A model generated the notes under the pieces. It made no database searches and was not told the origin of the DNA. It saw only the letters and a program-made list of their open reading frames with translations. The translations under genes were made by a program, and so were the position numbers. A DNA stretch of 30,665 nt from CALLPQ01 sp039819545. GTDB taxonomy: Bacteria > Pseudomonadota > Alphaproteobacteria > Caulobacterales > Parvularculaceae. Each line of letters starts with the position of its first letter. Within the stretch, counting starts at the first letter, position 1. The DNA lies in NCBI GenBank assembly GCA_039819545.1, contig JBCBRS010000031.1, forward strand, positions 1 through 30,665, in the 5' to 3' direction. Shown piece by piece: positions 1-8,602 of this stretch.

Positions 1-403
1 CAAGATCGGCTTCCATCTGCGCCAGATTGCGCGACCAATCCACCGAGATTGTTTTCGATGCGATCGATACGCGGACCGCCCAGAGTACCGAGGCAATTGT
101 CAACGCAAAAAGCCCTGCAAAACCAAGGACTGTTGGGTCTAATCCGTCAATGAAACCCTGAAAACTGCTTGATTCTACGGGCAGGGCCGCTGCAGCGGGG
201 AGGGCCGCCAATACGCTGACACTCACAAGGGCCGATGTTCGGCGCAGGGTTTTGGTCCAGTACCCCTGCGCCATGGACCGCAACGGTCCGCCGACGGGGG
301 CAAGGGGTGCCACCGGGCAATCCGCCGACCGTGGCGAAGCATTGATATCAAACCGCTGACGCCAGTTCATCCTGACAGAACTTTCCATGCCCTGCGCACC
401 CAT
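1..403 (-). CDS. Partial membrane protein, N-terminal part only (possibly a sensor kinase)
   Basis: The minus strand is open from an ATG at 403 to the left edge, about 134 residues, and the gene continues outside the window. Two other in-frame ATGs (388 and 370) could be the start; none has a strong ribosome binding site. The first ~50 residues are polar. A hydrophobic stretch rich in Ala, Leu and Val follows (around 62-76), then a clear membrane segment (about 92-111, VLGFAGLFALTIASVLWAV). After that comes a charged juxtamembrane part (VDWSRNLAQMEADL) that could begin a helix. Short N-terminal anchors followed by such a helix are common in alphaproteobacterial PAS/histidine kinases of the DivL type, but no catalytic domain is inside the window. 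The kinase idea is inference only. The codon pattern fits the neighbouring core genes. Confidence 0.5.
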   Translation of the reverse strand, partial: MGAQGMESSVRMNWRQRFDINASPRSADCPVAPLAPVGGPLRSMAQGYWTKTLRRTSALVSVSVLAALPAAAALPVESSSFQGFIDGLDPTVLGFAGLFALTIASVLWAVRVSIASKTISVDWSRNLAQMEADL

Positions 404-584
404 TTTGGGCCGCACCCTATTTCCTGGCTTTGGGTATACGCTTTTCGCCCCAACCGCGGAAAACAACCGCAAGATGTAGCGGCCAAAGCCAAAACCAACC
501 ACCATATGACCCCTATTCGGGATCAACGGCTAGGGGCCCCAGGCTTTTTTTTCAGGGTAGCGCGCGCCCGTTTTCAACAGGCCA

Positions 585-1256
585 TCAGCTCTCGAAATAG
601 GCGCCTTCGGGATTTTCCTGGGCAAGGCGATGATCTAGGTAAGAGGCTGCGGTTTCGAGGAAATCCTCAAGATTGGCTTGGAAGAAATGATCGCCGTGTG
701 GCACCGTCGTGAATTCGACCTTACGCCCCTTTTGGGTGCGCGTGCGCTCTACCATAAGACGCGTTTCCTCCGGCGAACAGACCTTGTCTTCGGTGCCGTG
801 GATAACGAGCCCGGACGACGGGCAAGGCGCCAGAAAAGAGAAATCGTAGAGATTGGCGGGTACCGACCCCGCGAGAAAGCCCACAATCTCTGGTCGGCGC
901 ATCAAAAGCTGCATGGCAATCCACGAGCCGAAAGAAAAACCAGCAACCCATGCGAAGGGCGCATTGGCGTTGCGTTGCTGCAGAAAATCGAGGGCGGTTG
1001 CCGCATCCGCAAGCTCGCCCTGGCCATGGTCATATTCACCCTGGCTGCGCCCGACCCCGCGAAAGTTAAACCGCAGCACTGAAAAGCCGCGCTGGATGAA
1101 CATGTGATACATGTCGTAGCAGACGCGGTTATTCATGCTGCCACCAAACATCGGATGGGGGTGCAGCACCAGTGCGACTGGGGGATTATCGCCTTTACCT
1201 TTTTGGTATCGGCCTTCCAGGCGGCCTTCCGGGCCAGCGAAAATAACTTCAGGCAT
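585..1256 (-). CDS. Alpha/beta hydrolase
   Basis: Serine hydrolase of the alpha/beta fold, about 223 residues, cytoplasmic (no signal peptide). Counting from a TTG four codons upstream of the chosen ATG, the nucleophile elbow is GFSFG with Ser112. The acid is probably Asp161 (HGTEDKVC) and the base His194 in HGDHFF. An early HPHPMFGGSMNN segment probably contributes the oxyanion region, as in the family of small bacterial hydrolases that begin MPEV and carry EGRLEGRY. I chose ATG 1256 because the protein then begins with that family-typical start; the TTG at 1268 is the alternative. The gene is divergent from iscR and the SUF operon. Substrate unknown; an esterase or dienelactone-hydrolase-like role is possible. 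Confidence 0.85.
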   Translation of the reverse strand: MPEVIFAGPEGRLEGRYQKGKGDNPPVALVLHPHPMFGGSMNNRVCYDMYHMFIQRGFSVLRFNFRGVGRSQGEYDHGQGELADAATALDFLQQRNANAPFAWVAGFSFGSWIAMQLLMRRPEIVGFLAGSVPANLYDFSFLAPCPSSGLVIHGTEDKVCSPEETRLMVERTRTQKGRKVEFTTVPHGDHFFQANLEDFLETAASYLDHRLAQENPEGAYFES

Positions 1257-1268
1257 AAATGTTTCCAA

Positions 1269-1607
1269 GGGTTGGGGGACGCCAACGACCCGGCGGGGTC
1301 GGATTTACGGCAGTCATTTTTGGGGCGACAAAACGCGCCTGTGCGCTTTTGCGATTCTATTCTTGACTGTTTTGCTCGGGTTTCTTAGGTGAGGGTTCAG
1401 GCGGTGAACACCGCGTTAGCCGGTGGTCATAGCATTTCCCTGTGTAATTGCCAGTTCCCCGCTTACGTTTTTGAGCAACGGCCGGGCGGTACCTTTTAGG
1501 GGTTGTGGAAGTGGTGCGGGACCTGACACGCCGCACAGACGATGAGCAGCACAAACGATGAGATGGAGGCGTGCCGCGGGTCAGGCATTGCTGAAGGGAG
1601 ACACGAG
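1269..1607. other. Divergent intergenic region upstream of iscR
   Basis: About 340 bases between the hydrolase (minus) and iscR (plus), so it must hold both promoters. An imperfect palindrome GCGGTGAACACCGC lies at 1401-1414 and could be an operator. A TTGACT hexamer at 1363-1368 resembles a -35 box, but no good -10 follows at 17 bases. I could not recognise a convincing IscR, RirA or Irr site. An upstream in-frame extension of iscR begins at 1542 but looks non-coding. No RNA gene seen. Confidence 0.4.
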
Positions 1608-2117
1608 ATGAAGCTGACAACAAAGGGACGCTATGCGGTCAGCGCGTTAGCGGATATTGCGGCCTTCTGCGACGGCAAGCCGGTGGCCTTGTCCGACATA
1701 TCAGTGCGTCAGGGCATTTCTCTTTCCTATCTGGAGCAATTGTTTGGCAAGCTGCGCCGCGCTGGTCTTGTGGAAAGCGCGCGCGGCGTTGGGGGTGGGT
1801 ATTGGCTGGCCCGGCCCGCGAGCCAGGTGCGCGTCGGCGATATTGTCCGCGCCGTGGATGAGCCCATGCGCGCTACCGCGTGTGAGCCGGGGTCTGGCAA
1901 GGGGTGTCAGGGCATGTCGGCCCGCTGTCTGACCCATGATCTGTGGGATGAGCTTAGCCGTCAGATTGAAATCTTCCTGAACGCCATTTCGCTTGACGAT
2001 ATTGTAGAGCGCCGGGTGCTTGGCATGGCCGGACTCGGGCAACGGGTGGCAGGCACTGCGCCCGCTGACCCGGTGGCCGATGATGAAATTGCTCCGACCA
2101 AAGAGGTGCGCGCGTGA
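1608..2117 (+). CDS. iscR: Rrf2-family Fe-S regulator IscR
   Basis: Transcription factor that senses Fe-S cluster status and controls the operon it heads. From the chosen start it has 169 residues. Residues 1-60 form the Rrf2 winged helix (MKLTTKGRYAV start, recognition helix around ISLSYLEQLF, wing GVGGGYWLARP). The cluster ligands are Cys92, Cys100, Cys107 and His110 in ACEPGSGKGC...RCLTHDLW; E. coli IscR uses Cys92, Cys98, Cys104 and His107, so the middle loop is longer here. The start at 1608 is supported by AAGGGAG about 8 bases upstream and by the family-typical N-terminus. A 22-residue upstream extension is possible but unlikely. The stop overlaps the next gene's GTG start (GTGA), which suggests coupling. 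Autoregulation is known for the family and inferred here. Confidence 0.95.
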   Translation: MKLTTKGRYAVSALADIAAFCDGKPVALSDISVRQGISLSYLEQLFGKLRRAGLVESARGVGGGYWLARPASQVRVGDIVRAVDEPMRATACEPGSGKGCQGMSARCLTHDLWDELSRQIEIFLNAISLDDIVERRVLGMAGLGQRVAGTAPADPVADDEIAPTKEVRA

Positions 2118-3268
2118 CCCGCACCTATCTTGATTATAACGCCACCGCGCCCGTACGTCCGCCCGTGATTGAGGCGGTGGCGAGCGCCATGGCCTTGGTT
2201 GGAAACTCTTCATCCGTGCACGAAGAAGGACGCGCTAGTCGCGCCCTCATAGAGGCAGCGCGCGAGACCGTGCGCAAGACCATTAATGGCCCGGTTAATG
2301 GGGTTATCTTCACCGGCGGCGGTACCGAGGCTATCCATTACGCCCTGCACGGAACAGTAGGCGCTGGTCTAGCCAAGCGGGTCTTTATTAGCGCCATTGA
2401 GCATGCGGCTGTGCCCGCCAATGCGGCAAGCCTCGCGACAAGCGAAGGGCCCGTGCCCGTGGAGACGCTGCCGGTATTGCCCTCAGGCCAGCTTGATCTT
2501 GACCATCTGCGCGCGCGTCTTGCGGACTATGATGTGGCGCGTGATGGCGGATTTCTGGTCTGTCTGATGCTTGCCAACAATGAGACCGGTGTGATCCAGC
2601 CGGTGCGCGAGGCAGCGGCAATCATCCACGATGTGGGCGGTCTGTTGTTTGTGGATGCGGCACAGGCGGTGGGTAAAATCCCCGTCAACTTTGTCATGCT
2701 TGGTGCCGATATGCTGGCCCTTACCGGGCACAAATTTGGTGGCCCCTTAGGCGTGGGCGCACTTATCGTGCGTCCGGACCTAAATTTGGCACCGGTGATG
2801 CGCGGCGGCGGCCATGAAATGAACCGCCGGGCGGGTACGTCTAATGGCCCAGCCATAGCAGGACTTGCCAAGGCCTGCGAACTGGCGAGCGAAAGCCTTG
2901 ATCACGGCGCAACGCTCGCGCAGTGGCGTGACAAGATGCAGGCTGCAGTTGAGACGGCGGGCGCAACCGTGTGGGGCGCGGGGCAGGAACGCTTACCCGG
3001 TACCCTATGTTTCTCCGCCCCCGGATTTTCTTCAGAGACCCAGTTGATGGCGCTGGACCTTGCGGGCATTGCCGTGTCGGCGGGCTCGGCCTGTTCGTCG
3101 GGCAAAGCACAGCCCAGCGGCGTTCTGACCGCAATGGGCGCCAGCGATGAACTGGCTCGGTCGGCGGTGCGTAGTTCGCTCGGGTGGAATAGCGGCGAAG
3201 AAGATGCAGACAATTTTATTGCGGCGTGGACACAGGCCTATGCCCGCGTGAAGGAACGCGCCGCGTAA
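2114..3268 (+). CDS. Cysteine desulfurase, group I (NifS/IscS-like)
   Basis: PLP enzyme that takes sulfur from L-cysteine as a persulfide for Fe-S assembly; 384 residues. Class V aminotransferase fold. Visible residues: His97 (EHAAV) stacking on PLP, Asp181 (VDAAQ) for the pyridine nitrogen, Lys207 in LTGHKFGGPLG forming the Schiff base, and Cys327 in SAGSACSSGKAQPSG as the persulfide cysteine on the long group I loop. The GTG start overlaps the iscR stop. The downstream gap before sufB is about 48 bases. The operon carries a second, group II enzyme (sufS); having both is known in alphaproteobacterial suf operons. The loop motif clearly differs from the RAGHHCAQP motif of sufS. I leave the symbol blank because nifS, iscS and sufS are used inconsistently for this position. 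Confidence 0.93.
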   Translation: MTRTYLDYNATAPVRPPVIEAVASAMALVGNSSSVHEEGRASRALIEAARETVRKTINGPVNGVIFTGGGTEAIHYALHGTVGAGLAKRVFISAIEHAAVPANAASLATSEGPVPVETLPVLPSGQLDLDHLRARLADYDVARDGGFLVCLMLANNETGVIQPVREAAAIIHDVGGLLFVDAAQAVGKIPVNFVMLGADMLALTGHKFGGPLGVGALIVRPDLNLAPVMRGGGHEMNRRAGTSNGPAIAGLAKACELASESLDHGATLAQWRDKMQAAVETAGATVWGAGQERLPGTLCFSAPGFSSETQLMALDLAGIAVSAGSACSSGKAQPSGVLTAMGASDELARSAVRSSLGWNSGEEDADNFIAAWTQAYARVKERAA

Positions 3269-3316
3269 GTGTAAGAATTGAACGTTGATCCTCAGATGAG
3301 GGAAGGCACAAAAACC

Positions 3317-4843
3317 ATGTCAGAAGTCAAACTCGGTATTGATCAGGCAACGGTCGAAACGGCGAAGTCGCTGGAGACCTATAAGTACGGCTTCACCACC
3401 GATATTGAATCGGTCAAGGCCCCTAAAGGTCTGTCGGAAGATACTGTCCGGTTCATCAGTGCCAAGAAGGAAGAGCCTCAATGGATGCTCGACTGGCGAC
3501 TGGAGGCCTATGCCCGGTGGCTGAAAATGGAAGAGCCCGATTGGGCGATGGTTGACTACCCAAAGATCGATTATCAGGACGCTTTCTATTACGCTGAGCC
3601 AAAAACCGGCGCGAAATATGAGTCCATTGATGATGTGCCGCCCGAAATTCTGGCGGACTTTGAAAAGCTTGGCATCCCCTTGCGCGAGGCCGAAGTTCTG
3701 TTGGGCGTGAAAGGTGCGGCGGAGTCTGCCGCCGAGGGACGTAACGCGCCCGAGAGTGCTGCGCCAAAAGTTGCGGTGGATGCCGTTTTTGATTCCGTCT
3801 CGGTCGCCACAACCTTTCAGAATGAGCTGAAGAAAGCTGGCGTTATCTTTATGTCGATTTCCGAGGCCATTCGCGAGCATCCTGATCTCGTGAAGAAATA
3901 TCTCGGCACCGTTGTGCCGACCACAGACAATTACTTTGCGACGTTGAACTCCGCTGTTTTCTCAGACGGGACGTTTGTCTATGTACCCGACGGCGTGCGA
4001 TGTCCCATGGAATTGTCCACCTATTTCCGGATCAATGAAGCCAATACCGGCCAGTTTGAACGGACACTGATCGTGGCGGCGCCGGGCGCTTATGTTTCCT
4101 ATTTGGAAGGGTGTACCGCGCCCATGCGTGACGAGAACCAGTTGCACGCAGCGGTGGTTGAACTCGTGATCGAGGATGATGCGGAAATCAAGTATTCCAC
4201 TGTCCAGAACTGGTATCCCGGTGACAAGGACGGCAAGGGCGGTATCTATAATTTCGTGACGAAACGCGCTGACTGCCGCGGGGTGAACGCGAAAGTCTCC
4301 TGGACGCAGGTGGAAACCGGCTCGGCGGTGACATGGAAATATCCGTCCTGTGTCTTGAAAGGCGATAACAGCCAGGGCGAATTTTACTCAATCGCCATTA
4401 CCAATAATCATCAGCAAGCTGATACCGGCACCAAGATGATCCATCTGGGCCGCAACACAAAATCGCGGATTATCTCAAAGGGAATCTCTGCTGGTCAATC
4501 GAACTCAACCTATCGCGGTCTGGTCTCAATCAACCGCAAGGCGGCGGGCGCACGCAACTTTACGCAATGTGACTCCCTGCTGATCGGTCAGGATTGTGGC
4601 GCGCACACAATCCCTTATGTGGAAAGCCGCCATCCGGGTGCTGTGCTGGAGCATGAGGCAACAACCTCTCGCCTATCGGAAGATCAGCTGTTTTACTGCC
4701 AGCAACGCGGCCTGTGTGAAGAGGAAGCGGTGGCGCTCCTCGTCAATGGTTTCTGTAAAGAGGTTCTGCAGGAACTGCCCATGGAATTTGCCGTAGAGGC
4801 ACAAAAACTGGTGAGCGTGAGCCTCGAGGGGAGTGTGGGGTGA
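3317..4843 (+). CDS. sufB: Fe-S scaffold protein SufB
   Basis: Core subunit of the SufBC2D scaffold on which clusters are built, cytoplasmic, 508 residues. The beta-helix core is clear. Family landmarks are YLEGCTAPMRDENQLHAAVVEL in the middle and, near the C-terminus, NFTQCDSLLIG with the cysteine matching the key Cys405 of E. coli SufB, VESRHPGAVLEHEATTSRL with the acidic/His cluster-site residues, and the closing SEDQLFYCQQRGL. The start is ATG 3317 (MSEVKLG), preceded by GAGGGAAGG; a TTG at 3278 would add 13 unlikely residues. A charged, Ala-rich insert around 130-160 is probably a surface loop. The stop TGA shares a base with the ATG of the RidA-like gene (TGATG). Confidence 0.97.
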   Translation: MSEVKLGIDQATVETAKSLETYKYGFTTDIESVKAPKGLSEDTVRFISAKKEEPQWMLDWRLEAYARWLKMEEPDWAMVDYPKIDYQDAFYYAEPKTGAKYESIDDVPPEILADFEKLGIPLREAEVLLGVKGAAESAAEGRNAPESAAPKVAVDAVFDSVSVATTFQNELKKAGVIFMSISEAIREHPDLVKKYLGTVVPTTDNYFATLNSAVFSDGTFVYVPDGVRCPMELSTYFRINEANTGQFERTLIVAAPGAYVSYLEGCTAPMRDENQLHAAVVELVIEDDAEIKYSTVQNWYPGDKDGKGGIYNFVTKRADCRGVNAKVSWTQVETGSAVTWKYPSCVLKGDNSQGEFYSIAITNNHQQADTGTKMIHLGRNTKSRIISKGISAGQSNSTYRGLVSINRKAAGARNFTQCDSLLIGQDCGAHTIPYVESRHPGAVLEHEATTSRLSEDQLFYCQQRGLCEEEAVALLVNGFCKEVLQELPMEFAVEAQKLVSVSLEGSVG

Positions 4844-5349
4844 TGCCCGGGTTTATACGAAAGTCTCTTTCGCCATCAGTGTATGATCTGGTAGTTATTT
4901 TCCTTGGGGTGGCCACGATAGCGAGTTTCGGGCTTGTGCGTTCTGCCACTGCGCAACCATCGCCCTTCTCTCGCGTGGTCGAGGCAAATGGGGTGATTTA
5001 TCTCGCCGGGCATCTGGGCCGCGATCCTGAGACGCGGGTGCTGCCGGAAGGGATTCGGGCACAGACGACCCAGACGTTGCGTAATATCGGGGCGACCCTT
5101 GCCACGGTGAATGCGACCCAGGCGGACATTGTGCGGTGTCAGGTCTTTCTTGACGATATCAACAATTTTGATGCGATGAACGCGGTCTACCGCGTTTTCT
5201 TTCCGCAAAACCCGCCGGCCCGTACCACCGTTGCGGTCAAGGGCCTCGCGCTTAACGCCAAAATTGAAATCGAGTGTACCGCCGTACGCGGTCACGGAAG
5301 CCGCATGGTAGCCCCGACACCAGAAAGCCCGTCGTCAGAAGGTCAGTAA
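4843..5349 (+). CDS. Exported RidA (YjgF/YER057c/UK114) family protein inside the SUF operon
   Basis: RidA proteins hydrolyse reactive enamine/imine intermediates released by PLP enzymes. This one has 168 residues against ~130 for standard RidA. The extra N-terminus is a membrane or signal segment (hydrophobic 15-31, then SATAQP, a plausible AXA-type cleavage near 37-38). The RidA core runs from about 40 to 150. Arg127 in NPPARTTVAV aligns with the substrate-binding Arg105 of E. coli RidA, and Glu144 in IEIECTAVRG with Glu120, so the core looks active. An uncleaved anchor facing the periplasm is the alternative to secretion. The gene starts inside the sufB stop codon and ends 3 bases before sufC, so it is a true operon member. 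A RidA here makes sense beside two cysteine desulfurases, but export would separate it from them. Confidence 0.88.
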   Translation: MPGFIRKSLSPSVYDLVVIFLGVATIASFGLVRSATAQPSPFSRVVEANGVIYLAGHLGRDPETRVLPEGIRAQTTQTLRNIGATLATVNATQADIVRCQVFLDDINNFDAMNAVYRVFFPQNPPARTTVAVKGLALNAKIEIECTAVRGHGSRMVAPTPESPSSEGQ

Positions 5350-5352
5350 CCC

Positions 5353-6099
5353 ATGTTGAAAATTGAAAATCTCCACGCCAGCGTTGATGAAACGCCAATC
5401 CTTAAAGGCCTATCGCTTGAGGTGCCCGCCGGGGAGGTGCATGCGATCATGGGGCCGAATGGTTCGGGTAAATCGACCTTGTCCCATACGATTTCGGGTC
5501 GTGATGACTATGACGTGACCGAGGGCGGTGTCTGGCTTGAGGATAAAGACCTTCTGGCCCTTGACCCGAATGAGCGGGCGGCGGCGGGCGTGTTCCTTTC
5601 GTTCCAGCACCCCATGGAAATTCCCGGGGTCGCCACCATGAACTTCATCCGTACCGCGCTGAATGCGCAGCGCAAGGAGCGCGGCGAAGACGACGTGTCC
5701 GCTGCAGATTTTCTGCGGCTGATCCGCGCTAAAGCAAAACTCGTGGGTTTGACCGACGAGAAATTGAAACGACCCTTTAATGTGGGTTTTTCCGGCGGCG
5801 AAAAAAAGCGCATGGAAATGCTGCAGATGGCGATCTTTGAGCCCCGGGTTTGCATCATGGATGAGACAGACTCCGGGCTTGATATTGACGCCCTGAAAAT
5901 GGTTGGCGATGTGGTCAATGAGTTGCGCGATGGCACAAAGAGTTTCCTCGTGATCACGCACTATCAGCGCCTTCTTGATTACATCAAACCAGACCACGTT
6001 CACGTTTTGGCTGGTGGGCGGATTGTGAAATCCGGTGGACCCGAACTGGCGCGCGAGCTTGAATCGTCGGGCTACGATCAATTTATTGAGGCGGCCTGA
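5353..6099 (+). CDS. sufC: Fe-S assembly ATPase SufC
   Basis: ABC-type ATPase that drives conformational change of the SufBC2D complex; not a transporter despite the fold. 248 residues. Walker A GPNGSGKST at 34-42, Q-loop in LSFQHPMEIPG (82-92), the SufC-type signature FSGGEKKRME (146-155) and Walker B VCIMDETDSGLD (166-177), followed by the switch His in VITHYQRLL. Length and motifs are standard for the family. The start ATG lies 3 bases after the RidA-like stop. The TGA stop overlaps the sufD ATG by one base, so stoichiometric coupling with sufD is likely. Confidence 0.97.
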   Translation: MLKIENLHASVDETPILKGLSLEVPAGEVHAIMGPNGSGKSTLSHTISGRDDYDVTEGGVWLEDKDLLALDPNERAAAGVFLSFQHPMEIPGVATMNFIRTALNAQRKERGEDDVSAADFLRLIRAKAKLVGLTDEKLKRPFNVGFSGGEKKRMEMLQMAIFEPRVCIMDETDSGLDIDALKMVGDVVNELRDGTKSFLVITHYQRLLDYIKPDHVHVLAGGRIVKSGGPELARELESSGYDQFIEAA

Positions 6100-7340
6100 T
6101 GACAGTGTTTTCTCTTTCCAATCCGACGCCGTTTGAGGCGGGACTGGCCGACGCAATGCGCGCGCTGCCCCATGATCAGGCGGAGCGGCAGGCGGCATTC
6201 GCCCGGTTTGCGCGCACTGGCATGCCCCATCGCCGGTTAGAGGCGTGGAAGTGGACCGACATGCGCGTTGCCTTGAGCGAACCGCTGACCACAGACGGCT
6301 CGGCAATCACGGCACCATCGGCTTTTCAAGGTGCTGGTTTTTTCACGATTACCTTTGATGAAACCGGCGCCCATTGGGCGGGAGAGGTACCCGCCGGGGT
6401 GACCTTGCGGGTGACCGATGAGGTTTCCCGTCTGATGCCGTTGGCGGCGGATGAACCCATGGCGGCGCTGGCGCAAGCGCTGACAACAGAGACGCTTGTG
6501 ATCAGTGTTGCTGACCATGCGGCGGTTCATGCGCCGGTGCATTTGTTCCGGACGGGACTTGGCGGTGATACCCATCGCCGGGTGCTTATCTCTCTGGGGC
6601 AGGGGGCAAACCTGACCCTAATGGACAGTCTGGAAACCAGCGGTACGCCAAGTTTTTTCGACAATCTGCTTGTGGAATGTCGACTGGCCCCGGGTGCACA
6701 CTTAACGCGGCTTGGGTATAGCCGCGCGGGCGCAAGCGGCGTTGATAATGCTCTTTATACGGTTGAAGCCGACACTGATGCGGTGTTCGAGCAATATGTT
6801 CTGGCGCGCGGAGGCAAGCGCAGCCGCCTTGAAACGCGCCTCCATTTTCAAGGCACAGGTGCGCAGGCAACCTTGCTCGGTGCTTCCATGCTGGGCGGAC
6901 GACTTCATGGTGATCTGACGACCCATATTATTCATGGCGCGCCCGAATGCGTCGTCGAACAACGTCACAAATCTGTTTTGAAGGATCAGGCGAACGGCGT
7001 CTTTCAGGGCAAATTCCTGGTGGAGCGTGCGGGCCAGAAAGCCGATGCCAACATGCAGGCTAATGCGCTCTTGCTGTCCGAAGGGGCAACGATCAACCAC
7101 AAGCCGGAACTGGAGATCTATGCTGATGATGTTCAGTGTGCCCATGGTTCTACCGCCGGGGCACTGGACGATGAGGCGCTGTTTTATCTGCGCCAGCGCG
7201 GATTGACCGCACAGATGGCACGCGCCCTTCTGGTCGAGGCCTTCCTTGGCGAAGTGTTTGATGCGGTTCCCGTTGATGCGGTGGCGGATTTTTTCCGGTC
7301 GGAGATGACCGGCTGGCTTGCAGTGGAGACTAAAGCATGA
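6099..7340 (+). CDS. sufD: Fe-S scaffold subunit SufD
   Basis: Partner of SufB in the scaffold complex, 413 residues. The N-terminal ~150 residues are variable and helical (LADAMRALPHDQAERQAAFARF; PHRRLEAWKWTD, a SufD hallmark). The C-terminal half has the beta-helix: FQGKFLVERAGQKADANMQ, then LLLSEGATINHKPELEIYADDVQCAHGSTAGALDDEALFYLRQRGL. The His in QCAHGST corresponds to the SufD histidine (E. coli His360) needed at the SufB-SufD interface. The N-terminal half diverges more than sufB, as is usual. Starts within the sufC stop (TGATG); the stop overlaps the sufS start (ATGA). Confidence 0.95.
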   Translation: MTVFSLSNPTPFEAGLADAMRALPHDQAERQAAFARFARTGMPHRRLEAWKWTDMRVALSEPLTTDGSAITAPSAFQGAGFFTITFDETGAHWAGEVPAGVTLRVTDEVSRLMPLAADEPMAALAQALTTETLVISVADHAAVHAPVHLFRTGLGGDTHRRVLISLGQGANLTLMDSLETSGTPSFFDNLLVECRLAPGAHLTRLGYSRAGASGVDNALYTVEADTDAVFEQYVLARGGKRSRLETRLHFQGTGAQATLLGASMLGGRLHGDLTTHIIHGAPECVVEQRHKSVLKDQANGVFQGKFLVERAGQKADANMQANALLLSEGATINHKPELEIYADDVQCAHGSTAGALDDEALFYLRQRGLTAQMARALLVEAFLGEVFDAVPVDAVADFFRSEMTGWLAVETKA

Positions 7341-8572
7341 GTAGCGACGCAAAACCCTATGATGTTGACGCCGTTCGCGCGCAATTCCCAATCCTGTCCC
7401 GCGAAGTCCACGGCAAGCCGCTTGTCTATCTCGACAATGCCGCGTCTTCGCAAAAGCCGCGCGTGGTCATCGACGCTATGGTCAAGGTGATGGAAGAAGG
7501 CTACGCGAATGTGCATCGCGGGCTGCATACCCTGTCAAATGAGGCAACGGCGGCTTTTGAGGATGTGCGTTCGGTCACTGCCAATTTTATCAATGCGGCC
7601 CATACCGAAGAAATTATCTTCACCAGCGGCGGGACGGATGCTTTTAATCTTGTTTCCTATGCGTTGGGGGTCGAAGACCTGGTGGAGGGTGATGAAATTA
7701 TCCTTTCCATCATGGAACATCACTCCAACATCGTGCCCTGGCACCTGTTGCGCGAGCGTAAGGGCGTCGTCCTGAAATGGCTTGATGTTTCTGATGATGG
7801 GCAGATTGATATTGCGGCCTATGAGGCAGCGTTCAGTGATCGGACGAAATTTGTTGCTCTATCGCATATGTCAAACGTGCTGGGCGTGGAAACACCAGCA
7901 AAAGAGCTCGCCCGGATCGCCCATGCCCATGGGGCATGGATCCTGTTTGACGGGTGTCAGGCGAGCGTTCATGGCCCGGTGGATGTGCAGGATATCGGCT
8001 GCGATTTTTATGTGATGACCGGCCATAAACTCTATGCGCCCACCGGCGTTGGTATTCTTTATGGCAAGAAATCGATCCTCAACACACTGCCGCCCTATCG
8101 CGGCGGCGGGGAAATGATTGACGTGGTCGAGACCGATCGTGTCACCTATAATGAGGCCCCCCACCGGTTTGAAGCGGGAACGCCAGCGATCATTGATGTG
8201 ATCGGGTTTGGGGCAGCCTTGCGCTGGATGATGGAAACCGGGATGGAGGCCATAGCGCGCCACGAGGCGGATCTCGCGCGCCACGCCATGGAAGAATTGC
8301 GCAAGCTCAATTTTGTGACGCTCTATGGCCAGGCAGCGGACAAGGCGCCGATCATCTGCTTTGGTATGGAAAATGCGCACCCCCACGATATCTCTGCGAT
8401 CCTTGATCGGTCGGGCATTGCCGTGCGTGCGGGGCACCATTGTGCGCAGCCGCTGATGAAGCGGCTTGATGTGAACGCCACCGCGCGGGCATCTTTTGCG
8501 GCCTACAACACCCATGCGGAGGTTGAGGCCCTGGTTGCGGGGCTGCATAAGACACACCAGATGTTAGGATAA
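7337..8572 (+). CDS. sufS: Cysteine desulfurase SufS (group II)
   Basis: PLP-dependent sulfur donor for the SUF scaffold, 411 residues. Residues: His128/His129 (EHHSN), Asp205 (LFDGCQAS), Lys231 in VMTGHKLYAPTGVG for PLP, and Cys369 in SGIAVRAGHHCAQPLMKRL as the persulfide cysteine on the short group II loop. The usual Ala in VDGAQ is Cys208 here, a small oddity. No sufE gene is present in the window, although group II enzymes normally need SufE or SufU as sulfur acceptor; one may lie elsewhere. Overlaps sufD by four bases. Confidence 0.96.
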   Translation: MSSDAKPYDVDAVRAQFPILSREVHGKPLVYLDNAASSQKPRVVIDAMVKVMEEGYANVHRGLHTLSNEATAAFEDVRSVTANFINAAHTEEIIFTSGGTDAFNLVSYALGVEDLVEGDEIILSIMEHHSNIVPWHLLRERKGVVLKWLDVSDDGQIDIAAYEAAFSDRTKFVALSHMSNVLGVETPAKELARIAHAHGAWILFDGCQASVHGPVDVQDIGCDFYVMTGHKLYAPTGVGILYGKKSILNTLPPYRGGGEMIDVVETDRVTYNEAPHRFEAGTPAIIDVIGFGAALRWMMETGMEAIARHEADLARHAMEELRKLNFVTLYGQAADKAPIICFGMENAHPHDISAILDRSGIAVRAGHHCAQPLMKRLDVNATARASFAAYNTHAEVEALVAGLHKTHQMLG

Positions 8573-8602
8573 GGGATCAATACCGATCCATGGACCAGTG
8601 GT

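Noticed and set aside
528..562. Plus-strand terminator (GGGGCCCC followed by a T8 run)
   Set aside because: The palindrome has no loop and longer arms mismatch. No plus-strand gene lies upstream; both neighbours are on the minus strand.
1363..1391. iscR promoter with TTGACT
   Set aside because: The -10 at the proper distance (TAGGTG) is poor and there is no recognisable IscR half-site; kept only as a remark.
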